Position numbers and translations under genes: made by a program | In this document: in pieces, positions 33,632-40,691 of the stretch | Layout of the letters: each line of letters starts with the position of its first letter | Position numbering within the stretch: position 1 is the first letter of the stretch | Source: Phytopseudomonas argentinensis | GTDB lineage: Bacteria > Pseudomonadota > Gammaproteobacteria > Pseudomonadales > Pseudomonadaceae | DNA: 64,000 bases | NCBI RefSeq assembly: GCF_900113905.1 | Contig: NZ_FORC01000003.1 | Coordinates: forward strand, 620,001-684,000 | Reading direction: 5' to 3' | Notes under the pieces: generated by a model | What the model was told of the DNA's origin: nothing | The model's database searches: none | What the model saw: only the letters and a program-made list of their open reading frames with translations

Positions 33632-33952
33632 TTACTCGCTGTCCGGCTTGATCAGGATGGGGTCGCCAAAAAAGGTTCCCAGCCCGCTCAGTTCGAAGGC
33701 TTCGATGACGGCGGGGCTGTGGTTGGTCAAACGCAGGGCGCAGTTCATGCGCGCCGCCTCCTGCTTGGTCAGGATCAGCAGTTGCAGGCCGGCACAGTCC
33801 AGTTCGTCGACGCCGCCGAGGTCGAGCTCCACTTCCACGTCGCAGGCCAGCGCCTGCATCAGCAGTTGCAAGTGCTCGGTGGCGCTGTAGATGGTCAGGC
33901 CACCTTCCAGCGGCAGGATGCGGTAGAGGCTCTCGGCCGGCGCGTCGTTCAT
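33632..33952 (-). CDS. STAS-domain protein in chemosensory cluster
   Basis: 106 residues forming a single STAS domain (anti-sigma-factor antagonist fold): IYSATEHLQLLMQAL, VEVDLGGVDELDCAGLQLLILTKQEA. In SpoIIAA-type proteins the D-S/T-x-G loop carries the phosphorylated residue; here the loop is DCAG, with Cys at that place, so regulation by serine phosphorylation is unlikely. STAS proteins occur between cheY and cheA in several environmental chemosensory clusters, but the role is not established. It overlaps cheY by four bases and cheA follows after 5 bp, so it is a structural part of the operon. Confidence 0.88.
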   Translation of the reverse strand: MNDAPAESLYRILPLEGGLTIYSATEHLQLLMQALACDVEVELDLGGVDELDCAGLQLLILTKQEAARMNCALRLTNHSPAVIEAFELSGLGTFFGDPILIKPDSE

Positions 33953-34317
33953 GGCAGGATCAGCTTGGATACGGCAGTGAGCATCTGCGCCGGCTGGAAG
34001 GGCTTGACCACCCAGGCCTTGGCACCCGCCGCGCGGCCTTCTTCCTTGCGCGCTTCGCCTGCCTCGGTGGTGAGCATGATCACCGGGGTGAACTTGTAGG
34101 CGGGCAGCTGCTTGACGTTTTTGACGAAGGTGATGCCGTCCATGTTCGGCATGTTCACGTCACTGATGATCAGGTGAACCTTGCGGCCGTCCAGCTTGGT
34201 TAGCGCGTCTTTGCCGTCGCAGCCCTCGATGACCTGATAGCCAGCGCCTTTGAGCGTGATGCTGACGACCTGACGGATGGAGGCGGAGTCGTCGACGATG
34301 AGAACGGTCTTGCTCAT
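33949..34317 (-). CDS. cheY: CheY-type response regulator
   Basis: Single receiver domain of 122 residues with Asp9/Asp10, phospho-acceptor Asp53 (LIISDVNMPNMDG), Thr in MLTTEAG and Lys in WVVKPFQP. No output domain. It should receive phosphate from CheA in the same operon. The insertion AGEARKEEGRAAGAKAWV is typical of the CheY branch that accompanies non-flagellar or alternative chemosensory systems, so motor control is not certain. Confidence 0.94.
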   Translation of the reverse strand: MSKTVLIVDDSASIRQVVSITLKGAGYQVIEGCDGKDALTKLDGRKVHLIISDVNMPNMDGITFVKNVKQLPAYKFTPVIMLTTEAGEARKEEGRAAGAKAWVVKPFQPAQMLTAVSKLILP

Positions 34318-34325
34318 GAGCTACC

Positions 34326-35480
34326 TCAGAAAAACGTGATATCGGAATCGTTACGCTTGGCGCTGCTTTCACCACGGTGAATGCCGTGCTGTTCGGGCGT
34401 GGTGTAGGTCTGCGCCAGCTCGCTGAGCCAGCGGTCGGTATCAATGCCTGTCGCGGGCAGGTTCTGCCGGCGTTGTGCATCGCGCTCCTGGATATGGGCG
34501 TGCAGCTTGTCCTGATCGGCGGCGATATGGCCGAGGGTCTGGCTGATGCGATCCTGGAATTGCAGGGAGACCAGCACTTCGGCGATGTCCTGGGCCACGG
34601 ACTCGCTCTGTGCGCGCATGGTCTCGTTATGCTGGACGATATCGCTGGCGTTCTGGTTGAAACGGCTGATCACCCCGGCGATCACCTCGCTGGCCTTGTT
34701 CAGGGTGGCGGTGTCGGTCTTGGTGTACTCCTGGGAAATGCTCAGGGTCTTGTGGATGGCGTCGTTGACGATCACCACCGTTTCGCCAATGCGCTGCCCG
34801 GTGTTGCCGGACATCGACGACAGCTTGCGTACCTCGTCGGCGACCACCGCGAAACCGCGGCCACTTTCGCCGGCGCGTGCGGCTTCGATGGCGGCGTTGA
34901 GGGCCAGCAGGTTGGTCTGCTTGGCGATATTGGCGACGTCCTGCGCCATGTCCTGCAACTGGTCGGTGAAATTGGACAGCTGGGTGATCTCCTGCAGTAG
35001 CGACTCCTTGCTGGCCAGGGCATCGCGCAGAGCAACGATGATCATGTCCAGTTCGTATTCGCAGCTCGACAACAGCGCCACCAGGTGCTTGCCGGCTTCG
35101 CGCTCGGTGCTGCCGCCCAGGCTGCTCTGGATGCGGGTGGCGAGCTGCGCAAAGCGCTCGCTCAGGGAACTGATGGATTCTTCGGTATGGCTGCGGGCGT
35201 TCTCGATGTGCTGCGACCACAGCGGCAGCACCTGGCCGCACAGCCGTTCGACGCTGTCGTCGCTTCCCGCCGGGGCGGTATCGCGGCTGACGGTTTGCGC
35301 CAGGGCGGCGTGTTCGCCAGGCTGCTGGCGCAAGCCGACCACGGCTGCGGCGCCGATCAGGATCAGCCCAGCCAGGGCGGGCAACAGGCCAAGCAGCTGA
35401 TAGCCAACGAGCATCAGGGCGGCGATACCGGCGGCCAGAACAAGCAGGGGGGCAAGCAGGGAAACTGAGGTTTTACGCAT
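34326..35480 (-). CDS. Short membrane-anchored MCP-type signalling protein
   Basis: 384 residues from ATG 35480 (GGAG six bases upstream); an open extension to 35582 lacks start signals. Two hydrophobic segments in tandem (about 8-28 and 30-50) leave almost no periplasmic domain and there is no HAMP. The signalling hairpin tip is ANIAKQTNLLALNAAIEAARAGESGRGFAVVADEVRKLS. The tail reads SSAKRNDSDITFF; the acidic-xx-FF ending is unusual for receptors and could be a docking tag. Being first in the cluster, 8 bp before cheY, it may sense membrane state or act as a scaffold rather than bind a periplasmic ligand. Confidence 0.85.
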   Translation of the reverse strand: MRKTSVSLLAPLLVLAAGIAALMLVGYQLLGLLPALAGLILIGAAAVVGLRQQPGEHAALAQTVSRDTAPAGSDDSVERLCGQVLPLWSQHIENARSHTEESISSLSERFAQLATRIQSSLGGSTEREAGKHLVALLSSCEYELDMIIVALRDALASKESLLQEITQLSNFTDQLQDMAQDVANIAKQTNLLALNAAIEAARAGESGRGFAVVADEVRKLSSMSGNTGQRIGETVVIVNDAIHKTLSISQEYTKTDTATLNKASEVIAGVISRFNQNASDIVQHNETMRAQSESVAQDIAEVLVSLQFQDRISQTLGHIAADQDKLHAHIQERDAQRRQNLPATGIDTDRWLSELAQTYTTPEQHGIHRGESSAKRNDSDITFF

Positions 35481-35659
35481 GTACGGCTCCGTGGCGACTG
35501 GCTCAGACTCCACGGAACAGGCTTCAGCGGGCAGAGCTAGCGCGACAACCATGCATTCCTTTGGATTGTCGGCAGCATGCATGAAGCAAGATCGTTCGGA
35601 GCATCGGATTTGGCTGATAGTTAGCAGGGTTTAATTGCTGCAGAGATCTAGGGATTTCC

Positions 35660-36298
35660 TTATGCGATGTCAGAACTCATCAGGCCGGAGGCGAAGCGAA
35701 TGAGGTCGGCATTGGTGGAGAACTTCATTTTCTCCATGAGATTGATCTTGTGCGTGCTGACGGTCTTGTTGCTGATCGCCAGCTGATTGGCGATCTGGTT
35801 GACGCTCAGCCCGGCGGCAAACAGGCGCATGATCTGGAATTCGCGGCTGGTCAGGCTGTCCAGCCCGCTTCGGCTGGCGGCTTTGAGGCTGCTGAGCGCA
35901 ATCGGCTCCATCAGCTCCGGATCCAGGTAACGGTTGCCGCCGCCGACCGCTCTTATCGCTTCGACGAGGATCTCCGGCGACTGCGATTTGGTCACGTAGC
36001 CCCTGGCGCCGCTGCGCATCAGCCGCATGACCAGGTGGGGGTCGTTGTGCATGCTGAGCAGCAGAATGGGCAGCCTTGGGTACTGGTGAGCGATACGCGT
36101 GATCAGGGCTTCGCCGCTCAGGCCGGGCATGCTGATATCGAGCAGCAGCAGATCGACGCGGACCAGACGCAGTTGCTCCAGCGCCTGGCTGCCATCGGCG
36201 GCTTCGGCGACCACCCGCACATCGTCGTACAGCTCGAACAGGCGTTTGAGCCCTTCGCGCATGAGCATATGGTCGTCGGCGATCATTAGTTTGATCAT
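35660..36298 (-). CDS. NarL/FixJ-type response regulator, orphan
   Basis: 212 residues from ATG 36298, with AAGGA before it. The receiver domain has Asp8/Asp9, Asp54 (LLLDISMPGLSG) and Lys in YVTKSQS; the LuxR-type DNA-binding domain is LTSREFQIMRLFAAGLSVNQIANQLAISNKTVSTHKINLMEKM (about 150-195). It resembles GacA/UvrY in layout, but uvrC is not downstream and no histidine kinase is nearby. It lies 179 bp upstream of the chemosensory cluster on the same strand and may regulate it. Confidence 0.9.
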   Translation of the reverse strand: MIKLMIADDHMLMREGLKRLFELYDDVRVVAEAADGSQALEQLRLVRVDLLLLDISMPGLSGEALITRIAHQYPRLPILLLSMHNDPHLVMRLMRSGARGYVTKSQSPEILVEAIRAVGGGNRYLDPELMEPIALSSLKAASRSGLDSLTSREFQIMRLFAAGLSVNQIANQLAISNKTVSTHKINLMEKMKFSTNADLIRFASGLMSSDIA

Positions 36299-36831
36299 CG
36301 GTGAATCCTTGGGCAGTTGGGCCACGGGGCAAATCGCCTGGGCGATGCTGCCCTGGCCGCGAGTAGCTAGATAATCATCAGCGGCCTGCCGAGGCGCCTG
36401 CGGCGCGCCCTCGTGCTGGCGAACGGCTTTCCAATAACGCTAGCTGGTCTGCGCAGGATGTGGCGGAACCTGCTGCCGATGTGCTGCGCTTGCGACAATC
36501 GGCGTCGGTTTGGGGCAATGGCATCGAGCCGAGAATGGGGCTTTACCTGCATCCCGGGCCGAGCCGAGCGTTGCCGGCCGGCGACCGCCATGCCTGCAGA
36601 GCGGTAGTAGGGGGAAGGGCAGGACGGGGCGCCAGGCACCGGCGCAGCGCCAAGGGCGCTGCGCCGGAACTCTGGCATGCAGGCGGGCGGCGGTGAGATG
36701 GCCCGGGCGAGGGCGCCTAGAGCCGTTGCGCCGCAGCCGGCGTTACGGCGCCGAGTGCGGCAAAGCCCTGCGGGCGCACCTCTTGTCGCCCGCGGCGCCC
36801 TGTTGCAAGGCACCGCGGGCCGGGCTGCGGG
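36299..36831. other. 533-bp gene-poor gap with a perfect 13-bp hairpin
   Basis: No frame here looks like a protein: open frames exist on both strands but are Arg/Pro/Ala-rich shadows of high G+C. A perfect hairpin lies at 36639-36667 (13-bp arms CCGGCGCAGCGCC / GGCGCTGCGCCGG, loop AAG). A further G+C-rich stretch follows up to the rlmI stop. It may hold a small RNA, a decayed gene or the response regulator's promoter; I cannot choose between these. Confidence 0.5.
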
Positions 36832-38028
36832 TCAGCTGTTGGGCAGCAGGCGGCAGGTCAGGCTCTTGATGTAGCGAGTCTCGGCGATGGCCGGGTGCAC
36901 CGGATGATCCGGGCCCTGGGCACCGCGTTCGAGCAGCTGGATATTGCGATCCAGGTGGCGGGCGCTGGTCAGCAGGATGTTCTGCAGGTTGTCCTCTTCC
37001 AGGTGCATGGAGCAGCTGGCGCTGACCAGAATGCCATCCTTGTTGAGCAGGCGCATGGCGGTCTCGTTGAGGCGGCGGTAAGCGGCCTCGCCGTTCTTGA
37101 TGTCCTTCTTGCGCTTGATGAAGGCGGGTGGGTCGGCGATTACCACGTCGAAGCGCTCTTCGGCAGCCTTCAGTTCACGCAGGGCGGCGAACACGTCGCC
37201 TTCCACGCAGGTGACTTTCTCGGCGAAGCCGTTGAGCGTGGCGTTGCGCTCCACGCCGTCGAGAGCGAAGGCCGAGGCGTCCACGCAGAACACTTCGCTG
37301 GCACCGAAGGCTGCAGCCTGCACGCCCCAGCCGCCGATGTAGCTGAACAGGTCGAGCACCCGCTTGCCCTTGACGTAGGGCGCCAGGCGCGCGCGGTTCA
37401 TGCGGTGGTCATAGAACCAGCCGGTCTTCTGGCCTTCGATGACCGGTGCTTCGAATTTCACGCCGTTCTCTTCCAGGGCGACCCACTCGGGCACCACGCC
37501 AAAGGCGGTGTCGACGTAACGTTCGAGGCCTTCGGCATCGCGGGCGGCGGAGTCGTTCTTGAGCAGAATGCCGCTGGGCTTGATCACCTGAATCAGCGCT
37601 GCCAGCACATCCTCCTTGTGGCGCTCCATGGTCGCCGAGGCCAGCTGCACCACGAGGATGTCGAAGAAACGGTCGACCACCAGGCCCGGCAGCAGATCGG
37701 AGTCGCCGTACACCAGGCGGTAGCAAGGCTGGTCGAACAGCCGCTCGCGCAGGCTCAGGGCGACATTCAGGCGGTGCACCAGCAGGGACTTGTCGAGCAC
37801 GTGCTTGACGTCGCGCGACAGCAGGCGGGCGCAGATCAGGTTGTTGGGGCTCAGCGCAACGATGCCCAAGGGCTTGCCGCCGGCGGCCTCGAGGATCGCC
37901 TGGTCGCCGGCCTCGAAGGCATTGAGCGGGGTGACGGCAACATCGATCTCGTTGCTGTAGACCCACAGGTGGCCGGCGCGCAGGCGTCGGTCGGCATTGG
38001 CTTTCAGGCGCAGGCTGGGCAGGGACAT
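36832..38028 (-). CDS. rlmI: 23S rRNA cytosine methyltransferase, RlmI family
   Basis: Methylates carbon 5 of a cytosine in 23S rRNA (C1962 in E. coli). 398 residues: N-terminal PUA domain (LRLKANADRRLRAGHLWVYSNEI), a central EEHEE region, and a Rossmann methyltransferase with VLDLFSYIGGWGVQAAAFGA, FDVVIADPPAFIK and VSASCSMHL, which contains the expected catalytic cysteine. Length matches RlmI (about 396). Monocistronic, leftward. Confidence 0.93.
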   Translation of the reverse strand: MSLPSLRLKANADRRLRAGHLWVYSNEIDVAVTPLNAFEAGDQAILEAAGGKPLGIVALSPNNLICARLLSRDVKHVLDKSLLVHRLNVALSLRERLFDQPCYRLVYGDSDLLPGLVVDRFFDILVVQLASATMERHKEDVLAALIQVIKPSGILLKNDSAARDAEGLERYVDTAFGVVPEWVALEENGVKFEAPVIEGQKTGWFYDHRMNRARLAPYVKGKRVLDLFSYIGGWGVQAAAFGASEVFCVDASAFALDGVERNATLNGFAEKVTCVEGDVFAALRELKAAEERFDVVIADPPAFIKRKKDIKNGEAAYRRLNETAMRLLNKDGILVSASCSMHLEEDNLQNILLTSARHLDRNIQLLERGAQGPDHPVHPAIAETRYIKSLTCRLLPNS

Positions 38029-38143
38029 GGGTGGGCTCCGTTGAAAAAACGCGCATTCTAAACGAGGAGCCCGGCGGCTGCTTGCCGCCGTTACAAGGCG
38101 GTGGACGCCCGCTCAGGGTTCATGGCGCCGTCCATGCCATGGC

Positions 38144-38245
38144 TCAGGCGGCGAGCGCGGCGATCAGTTTCTGGTTGAACGCCGGCAGGTCGTCCGGGGT
38201 GCGGCTGCTGGTCAGCTTGCCGTCGACCACCACTTCCTTGTCCAT
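38144..38245 (-). pseudogene. C-terminal relic of a PfpI/DJ-1 family gene
   Basis: The frame encodes MDKEVVVDGKLTSSRTPDDL followed by PAFNQKLIAALAA and a stop. This is the conserved C-terminal strand and helix of PfpI-type proteins (general stress protein 18, YhbO), in which VDxxVVVDGxLxTSRxPDDLPAF is standard. Nothing of the upstream 130-odd residues, including the nucleophile cysteine, is found in the preceding 170 bp on any frame. The relic lies between rlmI and the HDOD gene. It retains an ATG and an upstream GGAGAGG, so a 33-residue product is conceivable, but deletion debris is the simpler reading. Confidence 0.7.
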
Positions 38246-38415
38246 CCCAAATAAACCTCTCCGAAATATGCACGGTAAGCCATATTCGGGGCGTGGCGAG
38301 CGATGAAGTTCAGACCAGGCGACGACCTGCAGATCTGTTCTGTAACCGGGGCGCCAAAAGTCACCTGCCAGCGGGTAGACTGTGTGCCCGATCACCTTTC
38401 ACGCCGCGCCCATCC

Positions 38416-39282
38416 ATGGAAAAAGAACTCTCCGCCGAGCAGATCCAGACGTTCCTCCAGGGCATCAGCGTGCCGCCGCAGCCGCAGATCATGGTTGATC
38501 TGCAGTTCGAGCAGTACATGCCCAACCCGGATCTGAAGGCCATCGCACGGCTGATCAGCCAGGATCCCGGGTTGTCCGGTGCGTTGCTGAAAATCGTCAA
38601 CTCGCCGTATTTCGGCCTGGCCAACCGCATCGGCTCGATCCAGCGCGCGGTCAACCTGCTGGGCAGCCGTTCGGTGATCAACATGGTCAACGCCCTTTCG
38701 ATTCGCGGCGAGATGACCGACGAGACCATCGTCACCCTGAATCGCTTCTGGGATACCGCCCAGGACGTGGCCATGACCAGCCTGACGCTGGCCAAGCGCA
38801 TTGGTTACGAGTCCGTCGATGAGGCCTATACGCTGGGGCTGTTCCACAACTGCGGCATTCCGCTGATGCTCAAGCGCTTTCCCGACTACATGACGGTGCT
38901 TGAAGAGTCCTATGCCAGCGCCAGTGCCGAGCGGCGCATCGTCGATACCGAAAACCGCCTGCTCAACACCAACCACGCGGTGGTCGGTTACTACACCGCC
39001 AAGTCGTGGAACCTGCCGCTGCACCTGTGCGATGCCATTGCCAACCACCACAATGCCCTGGCCATCTTTGCCGAGGAAAACGGCCGCGACGCGCAGCTGA
39101 AAAACCTGCTGGCGATTCTCAAGATGGCCGAGCACATCTGCCGCAGCTACCAGGTGCTGGGCAACCAGAGCGAAGACCACGAGTGGCGCGCCATCGAGCC
39201 GCTGATTCTGGATTACGTGGGGCTCTCCGAGTACGACTTCGAGAGCCTGCGCGAGAGCATTCGCGACCTCGGCGCCGCCTGA
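38416..39282 (+). CDS. HDOD domain protein
   Basis: 288 residues from ATG 38416. The HDOD domain (a divergent HD fold, usually without metal-dependent hydrolysis) covers about 18-215: LKAIARLISQDPGLSGALLKIVNSPYFGLANRIGSIQRAVNLLGSRSVINMV, then LAKRIGYESVDEAYTLGLFHNCGIPLML and CDAIANHHNAL. HDOD proteins act in signalling, often linked to c-di-GMP and motility, but no partner domain is present here. Transcribed rightwards, with mutM following after 77 bp. Confidence 0.9.
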   Translation: MEKELSAEQIQTFLQGISVPPQPQIMVDLQFEQYMPNPDLKAIARLISQDPGLSGALLKIVNSPYFGLANRIGSIQRAVNLLGSRSVINMVNALSIRGEMTDETIVTLNRFWDTAQDVAMTSLTLAKRIGYESVDEAYTLGLFHNCGIPLMLKRFPDYMTVLEESYASASAERRIVDTENRLLNTNHAVVGYYTAKSWNLPLHLCDAIANHHNALAIFAEENGRDAQLKNLLAILKMAEHICRSYQVLGNQSEDHEWRAIEPLILDYVGLSEYDFESLRESIRDLGAA

Positions 39283-39359
39283 ACCAGGCGGCCACGGTTG
39301 ACGCCACAACGAGGCAGCCCCTAGGGTGGCGGCCTCGCCAGCCTGCTGAAGTAGCCGCC

Positions 39360-40172
39360 ATGCCTGAATTGCCAGAAGTCGAAACCACCCGTCGTGGTAT
39401 CGCGCCCCATCTTATTGGCCAGCGCGTCAGCCGGGTGATCGTCCGTGAGCGGCGCCTGCGTTGGCCGATCCCCGAGGATCTGGACGTGCGCCTGTCCGGG
39501 CAGCGTATCGAGGCCGTGGAGCGGCGCGCCAAGTACCTGCTGATCAAGGCCGAGGCCGGCACGCTGATCAGCCACCTGGGCATGTCGGGCAACCTGCGCC
39601 TGGTCGAGGCCGGGCTGCCGGCAGCCAAGCACGAGCATGTCGACATCGAACTGGAGTCCGGGCTGGCGCTGCGCTACACCGACCCGCGGCGCTTCGGCGC
39701 GCTGCTGTGGAGCGAATTGCCCCTGGAACATGAACTGCTGGCGCGTCTGGGCCCCGAGCCGCTGACCGAACTGTTCGATGGCGAGCGTCTGTATCGGCTG
39801 TCGCGTGGCAAGGCCGTGGCGGTCAAGCCGTTCATCATGGACAACGCCGTGGTGGTGGGCGTCGGCAACATCTACGCGACCGAAGCGCTGTTCGCTGCTG
39901 GCATCGATCCGCGCCGCGCGGCCGGCACCGTATCACGGGCGCGGTACGTGCGCCTGGCCGGGGAGATCAAGCGGGTGCTGGCCCATGCCATCGAGCGCGG
40001 CGGCACCACTCTGCGTGATTTCATCGGCGGCGACGGCCAGCCCGGCTATTTCCAGCAGGAGCTGTTCGCCTATGGCCGTGGCGGCCAGTTCTGCAAGGTC
40101 TGTGGCAGCACCCTGCGCGAGGTGAAGCTGGGCCAGCGGGCCAGTGTTTATTGTCCGAAATGTCAGCGATAA
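39360..40172 (+). CDS. mutM: Formamidopyrimidine-DNA glycosylase
   Basis: Excises oxidised purines such as 8-oxoguanine and cleaves abasic sites. 270 residues. After removal of Met the N-terminus is PELPEVE, with the catalytic proline and Glu; Lys in RRAKYLLIKA is the conserved active-site lysine. The helix-two-turn-helix is PFIMDNAVVVGVGNIYATEALFAAGI, and the C-terminal zinc finger is CKVC...YCPKC. All active residues are present. A REP-free 77-bp gap separates it from the HDOD gene. Confidence 0.98.
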   Translation: MPELPEVETTRRGIAPHLIGQRVSRVIVRERRLRWPIPEDLDVRLSGQRIEAVERRAKYLLIKAEAGTLISHLGMSGNLRLVEAGLPAAKHEHVDIELESGLALRYTDPRRFGALLWSELPLEHELLARLGPEPLTELFDGERLYRLSRGKAVAVKPFIMDNAVVVGVGNIYATEALFAAGIDPRRAAGTVSRARYVRLAGEIKRVLAHAIERGGTTLRDFIGGDGQPGYFQQELFAYGRGGQFCKVCGSTLREVKLGQRASVYCPKCQR

Positions 40173-40287
40173 GCCGTTTCATTCGATAGCCTGAGTACTT
40201 GTTCAGCGATTGACGGCCATCACGCGACAATTGCCGGCGCGCTGTTATAGTTAGCGCATCGCCCGTATACCTCTGAAGGATCGCCCC

Positions 40288-40629
40288 ATGAAACTGTTTC
40301 GCTCTTGCGCTGCTGTTCTGGCGCTGACTGCTGCCTCGCTGGCGCTGACCGCCAATGCGCAAGAGGTGCAGCAGAACGCCAGCGGTGACCCGCTCTATAC
40401 CGTTCAGGCCCCGGATGGCTTTGCCATGATCGGTGACCTGCTGATCGCCCGCCCGCTACTGATCGGCGCTACCGCCATCGGCGCGGCGGCGTTCGTCGTG
40501 GCCCTGCCGTTTTCGGCCATGGGTGGCGGCATCGGCGCTACCGGCCGTGCGCTGGTGGTCGAGCCGGGCAAGGCAGCCTTCGTGCGCTGCCTGGGCTGCA
40601 CTGGCGACGGCTACAACCAGCGCCAGTAA
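40288..40629 (+). CDS. Small exported protein with glycine-rich membrane segment
   Basis: 113 residues. Signal peptide MKLFRSCAAVLALTAASLAL to about residue 24 (TANAQ). The mature chain has a hydrophobic segment with LLIGATAIGAAAFVVALPFSAMGGGIGATG (about 56-85) and two cysteines near the end in VRCLGCTGDGYNQRQ. Homologues in Pseudomonas are sometimes labelled multidrug transporter without evidence; the size rules that out. Function unknown. AAGGA precedes the ATG and a bidirectional terminator follows. Confidence 0.82.
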   Translation: MKLFRSCAAVLALTAASLALTANAQEVQQNASGDPLYTVQAPDGFAMIGDLLIARPLLIGATAIGAAAFVVALPFSAMGGGIGATGRALVVEPGKAAFVRCLGCTGDGYNQRQ

Positions 40630-40642
40630 TCGCGGCCATCGC

Positions 40643-40680
40643 GCAATAAAAAAGCCCCTGTTCAGGGGTTTTTTTATTGC
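40643..40680. terminator. Bidirectional rho-independent terminator
   Basis: AGCCCCTG, loop TT, CAGGGGT flanked by A-run on the left and T-run on the right, between the stop of the small exported protein and the ggt stop. Confidence 0.9.
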
Positions 40681-40691
40681 CTGGCGATTTT

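Noticed and set aside
36367..36813. A 148-codon minus-strand frame in the gap after the response regulator gene
   Set aside because: Arg/Pro/Ala-rich low-complexity translation, no ribosome site and no recognisable motif.
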